52,000 bases of DNA from Sphingopyxis terrae subsp. terrae NBRC 15098. Its GTDB lineage: Bacteria; Pseudomonadota; Alphaproteobacteria; Sphingomonadales; Sphingomonadaceae. The position numbers were made by a program, and so were the translations under genes. Position 1 is the first letter of the stretch; each line of letters opens with the position of its first letter. Positions 41,655 to 52,000 of this stretch are shown piece by piece. Below the pieces are notes generated by a model that saw only the letters and a list, made by a program, of their open reading frames with translations, ran no database searches and was not told the DNA's origin. The stretch lies in the NCBI RefSeq assembly GCF_001598815.1, contig NZ_BCZQ01000035.1:1-52000 (forward strand), given 5' to 3'.

Positions 41655-41664
41655 CCCGCCCTCC

Positions 41665-41680
41665 CTGACATGATTGTCAG
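41665..41680. promoter_or_regulatory. Palindrome at the SDR promoter
   Basis: CTGACA-TGAT-TGTCAG is a perfect palindrome with 6-bp arms, 11 bases upstream of the SDR start. The TGACA/TGTCA arms resemble operators of TetR-type regulators of fatty-acid or steroid metabolism; the regulator is not in this neighbourhood. Confidence 0.4.
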
Positions 41681-41801
41681 TAGAGAACAGGCGAAGTTGA
41701 CGCGCCCGTCAAGCGCAATCGCGGCGCCCGGCGCAAACGGGCTTTGACAGCGATGCGCGCGGCGATATGGAGCAGGTGGGGTCGCAGGGGAGTATCAGAC
41801 G

Positions 41802-42185
41802 ATGAACAAGCTGTTTTTGGCCGCCGCGCTGGCGGTTGTTTCGATCCCGGCGGCCGCAACCGCGCAAACCCCGAAAGCTGCGCCGACGATCGGCGACTAT
41901 GTCGAAGCCATGCGCTCGACCGTCGGGATGGTGTTCGAGGGCGGTATCCAGATTCTGGCGGTGGACGCCGAGGACAATACGCTGGTGATTACCGTGACCG
42001 GACCCGACGGATGGCGGGCCGACGCAACGCCGCAACAGGTTTCCGACGCCCTCGTCACGGGCTTCTGCGAAACCTCGCCCGAATTCTTCCGGTCCAGCCA
42101 CATCACGATGCGCGTCGATTCGATCGATATGAAGGCCAAGACGAAGGGGCCGGTGGTCACGGATTGCCCATCGGGCGGCGCGTGA
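41802..42185 (+). CDS. Small secreted protein, unknown function
   Basis: The 127-residue protein has a clear signal peptide (MNKLFLAAALAVVSIPAAATAQ). The mature part (about 105 residues) is alpha/beta in pattern, with DYVEAMRSTVGMVFEGGIQI and an exposed strand ILAVDAEDNTLVITVTGPD, and has two Cys (FCETSPEFF, TDCPSGG). I do not recognise a family. It has its own ATG and an acceptable GC pattern, so it is very likely a real gene. Confidence 0.75.
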   Translation: MNKLFLAAALAVVSIPAAATAQTPKAAPTIGDYVEAMRSTVGMVFEGGIQILAVDAEDNTLVITVTGPDGWRADATPQQVSDALVTGFCETSPEFFRSSHITMRVDSIDMKAKTKGPVVTDCPSGGA

Positions 42186-42292
42186 GGGCGTCGCACGTCG
42201 TTGCGCCGCCTCTGGACGTCCGCCTCCTTTCACCCTATGTTCATGCACCAGCGCGCTATATGCGGCGCGTTGGATTGGAATAGGGGCGATTC

Positions 42293-42562
42293 TTGCGGTT
42301 ATTGCTGACCCTTTTGGCGCTGCTCACCGGCTTCGCGACTGCGGACCGGGCGATGGCGGCGCCTGCCACGCCCGTGGCAATGGGGTCGCTGGTCCTGCTC
42401 GCCGAAAGCGCGAACAAGGCCGAGGCGAGCGACAGCGAACGCCGACCAACCACCGCTACCCCGACCCGCCGCACGACCAGCGGCGGTAGCGGCAAGCCGC
42501 GCAAGGCGGCTCCGCCGCATCTTCCCGGCCTCCTCACCGGCAGCGACCGCGCGCTCGAATAG
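42293..42562 (+). CDS. Short secreted ORF directly upstream of secA
   Basis: An 89-residue ORF starting at TTG 42293 behind an AGGGG ribosome site at a good distance. Residues 1-22 form a signal peptide (MRLLLTLLALLTGFATADRAMA); the remainder is rich in Ser, Thr, Pro and Arg and looks unstructured. Near the C-terminus it has the Pro-rich phrase RKAAPPHLPGLL. The place (just before secA, with a hairpin between), the export signal and the lack of a folded domain recall SecM-like monitoring peptides, but there is no sequence match to SecM itself. It may also be a plain small secreted protein. Confidence 0.6.
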   Translation: MRLLLTLLALLTGFATADRAMAAPATPVAMGSLVLLAESANKAEASDSERRPTTATPTRRTTSGGSGKPRKAAPPHLPGLLTGSDRALE

Positions 42563-42588
42563 CCTTTCGGCATTGCCCTGACGGGCCA

Positions 42589-42614
42589 GGCTCCGATGAT
42601 CGGGGCCTTTTTCT
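42589..42614 (+). terminator. Hairpin with T-run between the short ORF and secA
   Basis: GGCTCCGA-TGA-TCGGGGCC pairs over 8 bases and is followed by TTTTT. It is either a terminator for the short ORF or an attenuator, in the secA leader; the secA start is 55 bases downstream with an AAGGA ribosome site. Confidence 0.6.
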
Positions 42615-42668
42615 GCATATTCGTGCGGCGCGTCCGCCACCCTTTTCGATAATCCAAGGAAATCCGCC

Positions 42669-45404
42669 ATGTTCGGCAGCATTGCCAAGAGCCTGTTCGG
42701 CTCGTCCAACGACCGCTACGTCAATTCGATCCGCAAGACCGTCGCCAAGATCAACGCCTTCGAGCCCGAAATGGAAGCGAAGAGCGACGAGGAACTGAAG
42801 GCGCAGACCCCCAAGTTCCGCGCCCGGCTCGATGCCGGCGAAACGCTCGACGACATCCTGCCCGAAGCCTTTGCGACGGTTCGCGAAGCGGCAAAGCGCA
42901 CGCTTGGCATGCGCCATTTCGACGTGCAGATGATTGGTGGCATCGTCCTCCACCGCGGCGAAATCGCCGAAATGGCGACGGGCGAAGGCAAGACGCTGAT
43001 GGCGACTTTGCCCTGCTATCTGAATGCGCTCGAGAGCAAGGGCGTTCACGTCGTCACCGTGAACGATTATCTGGCCCGCCGCGACGCCGAATGGATGGGC
43101 ACCGTTTATGGCTTTCTGGGGCTGACGACCGGGATCATCGTTCCCAACCTCAACGAAACCGAACGCCGCGCCGCCTATAACAGCGACATCACCTATGCGA
43201 CGAACAACGAGCTGGGCTTCGACTATCTGCGCGACAATATGAAGTACGACCGCGCCCAGATGGTCCACCGGCCGTTCAATTTCGGCATCGTCGATGAGGT
43301 CGATTCGATCCTGATCGACGAAGCGCGTACGCCGCTGATCATCTCCGGCCCGACCGACGACAAATCCGAACTCTATATCCGCGTCAACGAAGTGGTCCTC
43401 CAGCTCGGCGAAGAGGATTATGAGAAGGACGAAAAGGCGAAGTCGATCAGCCTGACTGAAGAAGGCACCGAGCATGTCGAGCGATTGCTCGAAAACGCCG
43501 GGCTGCTCCAGGGCAGCAACCTCTACGACATCGAGAACACGCAGGTCGTCCATCACGTCAACCAGGCCCTGAAAGCCATCGTGATGTTCCGCCGCGACAC
43601 CGACTATATCGTCAAGGACGGCAAGGTCGTCATCATCGACGAATTCACCGGCCGCATGATGGATGGCCGCCGCTGGTCCGACGGCCTGCACCAGGCGGTC
43701 GAGGCGAAAGAGGGCGTGAATATCGAGCCCGAAAACCAGACGCTCGCCTCGATCACCTTCCAGAATTATTTCCGCATGTATCCTAAGCTGTCTGGCATGA
43801 CCGGCACCGCGGCGACCGAGGCGGCCGAATTCTTCGAAATCTACAAGATGAACGTCGTCACCATTCCGACGAACCGCCCGATCGCGCGCATCGATGAGGA
43901 AGATGAATTCTACAAGAATATCACCGACAAGTTCGGCGCGATCGCACGCACGATCCGCGATGCGAACGAGCGCGGCCAGCCGGTGCTGGTCGGCACGGTG
44001 TCGATCGAGAAGTCCGAGCTTCTGTCCTCCTATCTCGAAAAGGAAGGCGTGCCGCACAGCGTCCTCAACGCGCGCTTCCACGAAAGCGAGGCGCATATCG
44101 TCGCGCAGGCCGGCCGCGCCGGCGCGGTGACGATCGCGACGAACATGGCGGGCCGCGGCACCGACATCAAACTCGGCGGCAGCGAAGAATTCCGCATCGA
44201 GGACGAGCTGAAGGACATGCCCGAAGGCGCCGAACGCGACGCCGCCGAGGCGCGAATCCGCGAGGAAGTCGCCGCCGAGCGAGAGGCGGTGAAGGCCGCC
44301 GGCGGGTTGTTCGTGCTCGCCACCGAGCGCCACGAAAGCCGCCGCATCGACAACCAGCTGCGTGGCCGTTCGGGCCGTCAGGGCGACCCCGGCCTGTCGA
44401 AATTCTACCTCTGCCTCGACGACGATCTGCTTCGCATCTTCGGTCCCGACACGCTGTTCGCCAAGATGATGAACAAGAATCTGGAGGATGGCGAAGCGAT
44501 CGGATCGAAGTGGCTGTCGAAGGCGATCGAGACCGCGCAGAAGAAGGTCGAGGCGCGTAACTACGACATCCGCAAGCAGGTCGTCGAATATGACAACGTC
44601 ATGAACGACCAGCGCAAGGTGATCTACGAACAGCGCGGCGAGATCATCGACAGCGAAACGGTCGATGACGCGATGACGGCGATGCGTGCCGAAACGGTCA
44701 ATGCGATCGTCGCCGATGCGTGCCCGCCGGGCAGCTATCCCGAGCAATGGGACATCGAGGCGATGAAGGAGCGGGTGGCGAACATCCTCGACCTCAGCCC
44801 GCCGTTCGATGAATGGATGCAGGAAGATGCGGTCGACGCCGAAATCTTCGAAGAGCGCATCCAGCAGATGGCAGACGCGGCCGCCGCCGAAAAGGCGGCG
44901 CAAGTCGACCAGGAAAGCTGGCGCGGTATCGAAAAGTCGATCCTGCTCCAGACGCTGGACCATCATTGGAAGGACCATCTCGCGACGCTCGACGCATTGC
45001 GGCAGGCGATCTTCCTGCGCGCCTATGCGCAAAAGCAGCCGATCAACGAATATAAGGCCGAGGCTTTCGGGCTGTTCGAACGGATGCTGCAGAATATCCG
45101 CGAGGATGTGACGCGCACCGTGGCGCGGATCGATTTCCAGTTCCAGGAACCCGAACCGATGCCGCTGCCCGATCTGCCGGACTTCCTGACCACGCACATC
45201 GATCCCTTCACGGGCGAGGACAACAGCGCCGATATCGACGGCGGCTCGCTGGGCGTGATCGCCGACACGCTGCCGCCGATGCAGGTGCCGCGCCCCGATC
45301 TTCCCGAAGGCGAAAATCCCTATGCGGCGCTGGAGATCAGCCGCAACGCGCCGTGCCCCTGTGGTTCGGGCCGCAAGTACAAGCACTGCCACGGGCAGCT
45401 TTGA
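42669..45404 (+). CDS. secA: Protein translocase subunit SecA
   Basis: The 911-residue ATPase drives proteins through SecYEG. Walker A is ATGEGKT with Lys108; Walker B is [17 protein letters not shown] near 209-225. The preprotein-binding and wing domains follow in the normal order, with the [13 protein letters not shown] motif near 494 and [11 protein letters not shown] near 566. The C-terminus ends in a zinc site [14 protein letters not shown], used for SecB and phospholipid contacts. The length is normal. It is preceded by a short secreted ORF and followed by a hairpin, so it is probably mainly a single-gene unit. Confidence 0.97.
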   Translation: MFGSIAKSLFGSSNDRYVNSIRKTVAKINAFEPEMEAKSDEELKAQTPKFRARLDAGETLDDILPEAFATVREAAKRTLGMRHFDVQMIGGIVLHRGEIAEMATGEGKTLMATLPCYLNALESKGVHVVTVNDYLARRDAEWMGTVYGFLGLTTGIIVPNLNETERRAAYNSDITYATNNELGFDYLRDNMKYDRAQMVHRPFNFGIVDEVDSILIDEARTPLIISGPTDDKSELYIRVNEVVLQLGEEDYEKDEKAKSISLTEEGTEHVERLLENAGLLQGSNLYDIENTQVVHHVNQALKAIVMFRRDTDYIVKDGKVVIIDEFTGRMMDGRRWSDGLHQAVEAKEGVNIEPENQTLASITFQNYFRMYPKLSGMTGTAATEAAEFFEIYKMNVVTIPTNRPIARIDEEDEFYKNITDKFGAIARTIRDANERGQPVLVGTVSIEKSELLSSYLEKEGVPHSVLNARFHESEAHIVAQAGRAGAVTIATNMAGRGTDIKLGGSEEFRIEDELKDMPEGAERDAAEARIREEVAAEREAVKAAGGLFVLATERHESRRIDNQLRGRSGRQGDPGLSKFYLCLDDDLLRIFGPDTLFAKMMNKNLEDGEAIGSKWLSKAIETAQKKVEARNYDIRKQVVEYDNVMNDQRKVIYEQRGEIIDSETVDDAMTAMRAETVNAIVADACPPGSYPEQWDIEAMKERVANILDLSPPFDEWMQEDAVDAEIFEERIQQMADAAAAEKAAQVDQESWRGIEKSILLQTLDHHWKDHLATLDALRQAIFLRAYAQKQPINEYKAEAFGLFERMLQNIREDVTRTVARIDFQFQEPEPMPLPDLPDFLTTHIDPFTGEDNSADIDGGSLGVIADTLPPMQVPRPDLPEGENPYAALEISRNAPCPCGSGRKYKHCHGQL

Positions 45405-45420
45405 CGGCATAGGACGGCGG

Positions 45421-45444
45421 GGCCGCGCGCCGGTGCGCGCGGCC
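45421..45444 (+). terminator. Hairpin downstream of secA
   Basis: GGCCGCGCGC and GCGCGCGGCC form a perfect 10-bp stem around CGGT, 17 bases after the secA stop. The T-run is weak (CTTCGC). The remaining bases up to 45575 hold no gene. Confidence 0.5.
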
Positions 45445-45575
45445 CTTCGCGCCGTGACGAGGCCGCTTGCCATCGCGCGGCGGCGCGATTAGCATCTTTC
45501 CCATAAGCTTGGTGGCCGTGTAGCCGCCGGGCGACGTAGCAGGTCGGAACAGGGCGCCGCGTTTATCGTGCGCGG

Positions 45576-47024
45576 TTGGCGTGGCTGTTGCGTGGAAAGG
45601 GTCGGAGCATTTCCTTCTTCGACGAGATGATGACCGGGGATGGCGGGACCAGGCCGCCCTATCGCGAATATTGCGAATGGTTCGACGCCGAGGATGCCCA
45701 GCGCATCCAGCGCAAGACGCAGCAGGCCGAAGCCTTTTTTCGCACCACTGGCATTACCTTCAACGTCTATGGCGAGGCCGACGCCGACGAGCGACTGATC
45801 CCGTTCGACGTCGTGCCGCGGATCATCGCTGCGGGCGAATGGCGGCGCCTGTCGCGCGGGATCGAGCAGCGGGTGCGCGCGCTCAACGCCTTTCTCTACG
45901 ACATTTATCACCGGCAGGAGATTTTGCGTGCCGGCCGGGTGCCGACCGCGTTGATCGCGCGCAACGATGCCTTCCTGCCGATGATGATGGGCATGGATCC
46001 GCCCGGCGGCGTCTATACCCATATCAGCGGCATCGATATCGTCCGCACCGGTGCCGACGAATTCTATGTGCTGGAGGATAATGCCCGCACCCCGTCGGGG
46101 GTGTCCTATATGCTCGAGAATCGCGAAACGATGCTCCAGATGTTTCCGGAGCTCTTCGCGAAAGTACCGGTGCGCGAGGTCGGCGACTATCCGATCAACC
46201 TCCTGAAATCGCTGTCGGCCTGTGCGCCGCCGATGTGCGGCGGTACGCCGACTGTCGCGGTGCTGACGCCGGGCATCCACAACAGCGCCTATTTCGAGCA
46301 CAGCTTCCTTGCGGATCAGATGGGCGCCGAACTGGTCGAAGGGCATGACCTGCGCGTCGTCGATGGCCGGGTCGCGATGCGCACGACGCAGGGCTATCGC
46401 GCGATCGACGTCCTTTACCGCCGCGTCGACGATGACTTTCTCGACCCGCTGAATTTCCGTCCCGATTCGATGCTGGGGGTGCCGGGGATATGGGACGTCT
46501 ATCGCGCGGGCGGCATCACGATTGCCAATGCGCCGGGGACCGGGATCGCCGATGACAAGGCGCTCTATAGTTACATGCCCGACATCATCGAATTCTACAC
46601 CGGCGAAAAGGCGCTGTTACCCAACGTGCCGACGTGGCGATGCAGCGAGCCCGAACATCTGCGCGAGGTGCTCGACCGGCTTCCCGAACTGGTGGTGAAG
46701 GAAGTGCACGGGTCGGGCGGCTATGGCATGCTCGTCGGGCCGACCGCAAGCCGGAAGGAAATCGCAGCGTTCCGCGCCAAGCTGGAGGCAAACCCCGGCA
46801 ATTATATTGCCCAGCCGACCCTGTCGCTTTCGACGGTGCCGATCTTCACCAAAAAGGGCCTTGCCCCGCGGCATGTCGATCTGCGTCCCTTTGTCCTGAT
46901 GTCGCCGCAGGGCATCACCATCACCCCCGGCGGCCTGACGCGCGTCGCGATGACGAGGGGATCGCTGGTCGTGAACAGCAGCCAGGGCGGCGGCACCAAG
47001 GATACCTGGGTGTTGGAGGACTGA
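45576..47024 (+). CDS. Circularly permuted ATP-grasp protein of the Anbu cluster
   Basis: A protein of about 465-482 residues of the COG2308 type (DUF404/DUF407, circularly permuted ATP-grasp). Typical blocks are YREYCEWFDAEDAQR, GVYTHISGIDIVRTG, FYVLEDNARTPSGVSYMLEN, AYFEHSFLADQMG, VVKEVHGSGGYGMLVGP and HVDLRPFVLMSP. It may add an amino acid or amine to a peptide or protein. The start is uncertain: TTG 45576 gives the longest form, while the family normally begins near FFDEMMTGDG (ATG 45627). It is the first gene of the Anbu cluster, with the next one 199 bases downstream. Confidence 0.85.
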   Translation: MAWLLRGKGRSISFFDEMMTGDGGTRPPYREYCEWFDAEDAQRIQRKTQQAEAFFRTTGITFNVYGEADADERLIPFDVVPRIIAAGEWRRLSRGIEQRVRALNAFLYDIYHRQEILRAGRVPTALIARNDAFLPMMMGMDPPGGVYTHISGIDIVRTGADEFYVLEDNARTPSGVSYMLENRETMLQMFPELFAKVPVREVGDYPINLLKSLSACAPPMCGGTPTVAVLTPGIHNSAYFEHSFLADQMGAELVEGHDLRVVDGRVAMRTTQGYRAIDVLYRRVDDDFLDPLNFRPDSMLGVPGIWDVYRAGGITIANAPGTGIADDKALYSYMPDIIEFYTGEKALLPNVPTWRCSEPEHLREVLDRLPELVVKEVHGSGGYGMLVGPTASRKEIAAFRAKLEANPGNYIAQPTLSLSTVPIFTKKGLAPRHVDLRPFVLMSPQGITITPGGLTRVAMTRGSLVVNSSQGGGTKDTWVLED

Positions 47025-47059
47025 TGGGGATGGCGCTTGGCACGGGGATCGGTTTCAGC

Positions 47060-47209
47060 CCCCTCCCGCAAGCGGGAGGGGCTGCGAGACTTGCGAACTC
47101 GTTCGCTAGTCGCAGCGGGGTGGGCATGCAGCGCGATCGGTCTACCCACCCCGCTGCGCCTAGGCAGCAAGCTGCCAAGCCTCGCTGCCCCTCCCGCTTG
47201 CGGGAGGGG
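47060..47209. repeat. Composite palindromic repeat between two Anbu-cluster genes
   Basis: Two near-identical palindromes, CCCCTCCCGC-AA-GCGGGAGG.. at 47060-47081 and CCCCTCCCGC-TT-GCGGGAGG.. at 47188-47209, flank an inner inverted pair (GCAGCGGGGTGGG and CCCACCCCGCTGC) at about 47112-47157. The same palindrome appears at 49739-49760. This is a REP-like mobile repeat inserted within the operon, with no coding part. Confidence 0.75.
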
Positions 47210-47223
47210 AGGGAGGCGCGCCC

Positions 47224-48165
47224 ATGCTAGGCAAAACCGCAGGCAGCCTATTTTGGATGGCGCGCTATCTTGAACGAAGCGAGAATAATGCGCGGCTGAT
47301 CGACGCGGGCTTTCGCATCGCGCTCACCCGGTCGCAGACGGCGCCCGCCGAATGGCGCTCGATATTGGAGACCGCGGGGGTCGATCAGGCATTCCTGGCG
47401 ACGCACGATGATTACAGCTCCGCGCGCGTCGTCGATTTCCTGCTGCGCGACCCGGCCAACCCGTCGAGCATCCTGTCGATCGTCAAGCACGCGCGCGACA
47501 ATGCGCGCACCGCCCGCACCGCGCTGACGCGCGAGGTGTGGGAGGCGGTGAATACGAGCTGGATGACGTTGACCGACCTGCTCAAGCGGCCGGTGCGCGA
47601 GGACGATCTGCCCGACGTGCTCGCCGCGATCCGCCAGCAGAGCGCGCAGGTGCGCGGCGCGCTGACCGGCACGATGCTGCGCAACGATGGCTATAATTTC
47701 GCGCGGCTGGGCACCTTCCTCGAACGCGCTGACAACACGGCGCGCATCCTTGACGTAAAATATTATCTGCTGCTGCCCTCGGTCGCGCATATCGGCACCT
47801 CGATCGACAATGTGCAGTGGGAGACGATCCTGCGGTCGGTGTCGGCGCACCGCGCCTATCGCTGGCTCTACGGGGCCGAGATCAGCGCGCTCAAGATCGC
47901 CGAATTCCTGATCCTCTATGGCCAGATGCCGCGCAGCCTCGCCTTTTGCTGCGCCAAGATGCAGGACAATCTTGCCTGGCTCCAGCGCGGCTATGGCGAA
48001 GAGACCGAGGCAGGGCGGATGGCCGATGCCCTGTGCCGGCAAAAGCTCGCGGGGCCGATCCAGGCGATCTTCGATGGTGGCCTGCACGAATATCTGACCG
48101 ATTTCCTGTCCGCCAATTCGGCGCTCGCGATGCAGATCGAGCGCGATTACCGTTTCGTGGAGTGA
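47224..48165 (+). CDS. Alpha-E domain protein of the Anbu cluster
   Basis: The 313-residue protein is all-helical and begins with the alpha-E (DUF403) block: KTAGSLFWMARYLERSENNA followed by RLIDAGF. Later parts such as FLERADNTARILDVKYYLLL and SALKIAEFLILYGQMPRS are characteristic too. Its biochemical role is unknown; it always accompanies the ATP-grasp and transglutaminase proteins. It starts within 15 bases of the composite repeat and ends 2 bases before the transglutaminase gene. Confidence 0.9.
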   Translation: MLGKTAGSLFWMARYLERSENNARLIDAGFRIALTRSQTAPAEWRSILETAGVDQAFLATHDDYSSARVVDFLLRDPANPSSILSIVKHARDNARTARTALTREVWEAVNTSWMTLTDLLKRPVREDDLPDVLAAIRQQSAQVRGALTGTMLRNDGYNFARLGTFLERADNTARILDVKYYLLLPSVAHIGTSIDNVQWETILRSVSAHRAYRWLYGAEISALKIAEFLILYGQMPRSLAFCCAKMQDNLAWLQRGYGEETEAGRMADALCRQKLAGPIQAIFDGGLHEYLTDFLSANSALAMQIERDYRFVE

Positions 48166-48167
48166 CG

Positions 48168-48971
48168 ATGTTCCTGCGTGTCGAACATACCACCCATTAT
48201 CGCTATGACGCTCCCGTCGGCTATGCGCTGCAACAACTGCGCCTGACCCCCAAGGACCGGCCGGGCCAGCAGCGGATCCACGACTGGACGATCGAAGTCG
48301 AGGGCGGAGAAAAACAGCTCCATTATGTCGATCATCACGGCAATGGCGTCGATCTGATCGCGGTGCACGGCGGCGATGCCGAACTTGTCATCCGCTGCCA
48401 CGGCGCGGTCGAACTGCTCACCACCGACGGGGTGATCGGGGCGCATCGCGGGGCGATGCCGCTGTGGACCTTCCTCCGCCCGACGCCGCTGACCCGCGCG
48501 GGACGGGGCGTGCGCGCGCTGACCGCCGGATTGGGCCGCGACTTTGCAAACGATATCGAACGCGCGCATGCGCTGTCGGCGGCGATCCTCGACCGGCTGG
48601 CTTATCGCATCGGCGTCACCGATGCCGAGACGACCGCAGAACAGGCGCTGGGGGGCGAGGGCGGGGTGTGCCAGGATCACGCCCATATCTTCATCGCCGC
48701 GATGCGCCATCTGGGCCATCCCGCGCGTTATGTGTCGGGCTATCTCAGCATGGACGACCGCACCCATCAGGACGCGACCCACGCCTGGGCCGAGGCCTAT
48801 TTCGACCATATCGGCTGGATCGGCTTCGACGTCAGCAACGGCCATTCGCCCGACCAGCGCTATATCCGTGTCGCAACGGGGCTCGACTATCGCGATGCCG
48901 CCCCGGTTCGCGGCATGCGCTATGGTGCGGCGCAGGAAAATCTGGTTGTCCAATTGCAGGTGCAGCAATAA
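48168..48971 (+). CDS. Transglutaminase-like cysteine peptidase of the Anbu cluster
   Basis: The 267-residue protein has an N-terminal beta domain (FLRVEHTTHYRYDAPVGYAL, DUF-type Bact_transglu_N) and a transglutaminase core: Cys in GEGGVCQDHAHIFIAAMR, His in DATHAWAEAYFD, Asp in GFDVSNGHSPDQRYI. It would cleave or rearrange amide bonds. It follows alpha-E with 2 bases between and precedes the Anbu gene by 32 bases. The four-gene set is a conserved peptide-tagging or processing module in many proteobacteria. Confidence 0.92.
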   Translation: MFLRVEHTTHYRYDAPVGYALQQLRLTPKDRPGQQRIHDWTIEVEGGEKQLHYVDHHGNGVDLIAVHGGDAELVIRCHGAVELLTTDGVIGAHRGAMPLWTFLRPTPLTRAGRGVRALTAGLGRDFANDIERAHALSAAILDRLAYRIGVTDAETTAEQALGGEGGVCQDHAHIFIAAMRHLGHPARYVSGYLSMDDRTHQDATHAWAEAYFDHIGWIGFDVSNGHSPDQRYIRVATGLDYRDAAPVRGMRYGAAQENLVVQLQVQQ

Positions 48972-49003
48972 TCGGGACAGCACAGGGGCGGGATGGGGAT
49001 TCG

Positions 49004-49735
49004 ATGACCTATTGCGTGGGCATGCGTTTGAACAAGGGGCTGGTGTTCATGTCGGACACTCGCACCAACGCCGGCGTCGACGACATATCGCAGGTGCGCA
49101 AGATGCGAAGCTGGCACGTGCCGGGCGAGCGCGTCATCACGCTGATGTCGGCGGGCAATCTGGCAACCACCCAGGCGGTCGTCAGCCTGCTCGACGAACG
49201 CACCAAGGCACCCGAAGAGCGCCAACCGTCGATCCTGCAGGCGCCGTCGATGTTCCAGGTGGCGACGATCATCGGCGAGACGCTGCGCCAGATCGTGCTG
49301 CGCTATGGTGCCGAAGGGCCGGCCGCCGAATCGATCTTTCGCGCCTCGCTGATCGTCGGGGGACAGATTGCCGGCGCCGAACCGCGCCTGTTCCTGATCT
49401 ATCCCGAGGGCAATTTCATCGAAGCGGGGGAGGACAATCCCTTCTTCCAGATCGGCGAAACCAAATATGGCCGCCCAATCATCGTGCGGTCCTACGATCC
49501 CGCTATGTCGTTCGAGGATGCGGTCAAGCTGCTCTGCGTCTCGTTCGATTCGACGATCCGCGCCAACGCCGGGGTCGATCTGCCGATCGACCTGAAGGTC
49601 CACGAACGCGACGATTTCCACGGCGTCCACGAACGCCGCTTCGAACGCGACGATCCCTATTTCCACAATGTGTCGCACGGCTGGGCCGAAGCGCTGGGCA
49701 TAGCGCTAGCCGAACTGCCGGACTTCCATTTCTAA
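49004..49735 (+). CDS. Anbu, ancestral proteasome beta-subunit-like peptidase
   Basis: The 243-residue protein belongs to the Ntn-hydrolase proteasome family. Met1 precedes Thr2, the expected nucleophile after Met removal, with no propeptide; Asp18 in MSDTRTNAG and Lys33 or Lys34-type position in QVRKMRSW complete the active site. The blocks LMSAGNLATTQAVVS and YGRPIIVRSYDPAMS match Anbu rather than HslV. The family forms open helical or stacked assemblies. The substrate is not known; the genome context with ATP-grasp, alpha-E and transglutaminase defines the Anbu operon. Confidence 0.92.
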   Translation: MTYCVGMRLNKGLVFMSDTRTNAGVDDISQVRKMRSWHVPGERVITLMSAGNLATTQAVVSLLDERTKAPEERQPSILQAPSMFQVATIIGETLRQIVLRYGAEGPAAESIFRASLIVGGQIAGAEPRLFLIYPEGNFIEAGEDNPFFQIGETKYGRPIIVRSYDPAMSFEDAVKLLCVSFDSTIRANAGVDLPIDLKVHERDDFHGVHERRFERDDPYFHNVSHGWAEALGIALAELPDFHF

Positions 49736-49738
49736 ATC

Positions 49739-49760
49739 CCCCTCCCGCTTGCGGGAGGGG
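49739..49760. terminator. Palindromic hairpin between the convergent anbu and acs genes
   Basis: CCCCTCCCGCTTGCGGGAGG.. is a 10-bp stem with a 2-base loop, of the same repeat family as those at 47060-47209. It lies 4 bases after the anbu stop and 6 bases before the acs stop, so it can end both transcripts. Confidence 0.6.
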
Positions 49761-49766
49761 TTAGGG

Positions 49767-51731
<1,965 letters not shown>

Positions 51732-51762
51732 TGCATCTCTCCTCTATTTGCTATCCCCTTAG

Positions 51763-51843
51763 CCGTTCGCATCGAGCGAAGTCGAGATGCCCTATCGTCA
51801 TTGCGCGCCGTCGTGGGGTCTCGACTTCGCTCGACACGAACGG
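51763..51843. repeat. REP-type inverted repeat upstream of acs
   Basis: CCGTTCGCATCGAGCGAAGT... at 51763-51787 is mirrored by ...ACTTCGCTCGACACGAACGG at 51819-51843. It lies 31 bases upstream of the acs start. The sequence type is common between genes of sphingomonads. Confidence 0.7.
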
Positions 51844-51853
51844 GGGAGGAGTA

Positions 51854-52000
51854 TTATGCGGCTGCCCGATGGCGTGGACGAAAGGACGAAGGATGGCCGG
51901 GGTTAGCGTCCGCGCTCGTGGTGTAATTTCCGGTGTAGGCGATGGTGTATTCCGGGGTGGGGCATGCCCCACCCCGGAATGCGGCGTCGCTGGTGGCCAC
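51854..52000 (-). CDS. Possible C-terminal end of an unidentified protein (partial)
   Basis: On the minus strand a frame is open from the window edge to a TAA at 51854-51856, giving about 48 residues ending PGHPSSFRPRHRAAA. The sequence has no family feature that I recognise and contains a 32-bp palindrome, so it may not be coding. Confidence 0.25.
   Translation of the reverse strand: MATSDAAFRGGACPTPEYTIAYTGNYTTSADANPGHPSSFRPRHRAAA
51949..51980. repeat. Perfect 32-bp palindrome
   Basis: ATTCCGGGGTGGGGCA at 51949-51964 is followed directly by its exact reverse complement to 51980, with no loop. Such a perfect palindrome is unusual and may be a hairpin or a binding site. Confidence 0.7.

Noticed and set aside
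42534..45473. A 979-residue open frame antisense to secA
   Set aside because: It is the mirror of a highly conserved gene in a GC-rich genome, with no start signal or family feature.
47060..47209. Possible CRISPR array
   Set aside because: Only two palindromic units with different loops, no regular spacers and no cas genes.

Overview
The window looks like a chromosomal segment of a Sphingomonadales bacterium, most likely Sphingopyxis or a close relative. The grounds are the high G+C (by eye about 65 percent), two TonB-dependent receptors placed at the head of catabolic gene clusters, dispersed REP-type palindromes such as the GTCATTGCGAGCG... family, and the style of the SecA, acetyl-CoA synthetase and Anbu genes. 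The genus is an inference from gene content, not from a database match.

Layout. (1) 1-4.75 kb is a decayed mobile region: the tail of an IS256-type element, a 47-codon scrap of a GH130 glycosidase, an IS3 element whose transposase is split by an IS110 element of the IS1111 type (with subterminal inverted repeats and a likely guide-RNA region) and also carries a stop codon, then a truncated P4-type integrase. (2) 4.75-6.5 kb: a TetR repressor divergent from three small membrane-protein genes, with a palindrome between them. (3) 6.4-16 kb: two pirins, a LysR regulator, and a seven-gene minus-strand operon (YcaC-like hydrolase, alpha/beta hydrolase, XapX, amidohydrolase, DoxX, MFS exporter, alginate-export-type outer-membrane channel). 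(4) 16.4-26.1 kb: a six-gene minus-strand operon (TonB receptor, secreted esterase, Tat-exported PQQ dehydrogenase, Tat-exported two-part dimeric-barrel protein, acyl-CoA ligase, DUF1254/DUF1214 protein) divergent from its TetR regulator. This looks like an oxidise, hydrolyse, activate route for an unknown substrate. (5) 26.36 kb: a tRNA-Thr(CGT) gene with a broken T-stem.

(6) 26.7-40.8 kb is the most interesting part: a TonB receptor, an LVIVD-repeat secreted protein, a lipoprotein and a fumarylpyruvate-hydrolase-like enzyme, followed by a ThDP-dependent decarboxylase-like enzyme, an aldehyde dehydrogenase, kynureninase and an amino-acid permease, and finally a LysR regulator divergent from an ACMSD-like decarboxylase. 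Two DNA motifs tie the three promoters together: a 23-bp element (20 of 23 identical) in front of the TonB receptor and in the LysR/ACMSD gap, and a 20-bp element (17 of 20 identical) in front of the TonB receptor and the ThDP operon. I read this as a single regulon for uptake and breakdown of a kynurenine-type compound, but it lacks an obvious ring-cleavage dioxygenase, so the route is probably not the textbook one.

(7) 40.8-52 kb is mostly housekeeping: an SDR, a small secreted protein, a short secreted ORF directly upstream of secA (a candidate SecM-like sensor), secA, the four-gene Anbu proteasome-ancestor operon (ATP-grasp, alpha-E, transglutaminase, Anbu), and acetyl-CoA synthetase on the opposite strand, with REP-like palindromes in the gaps.
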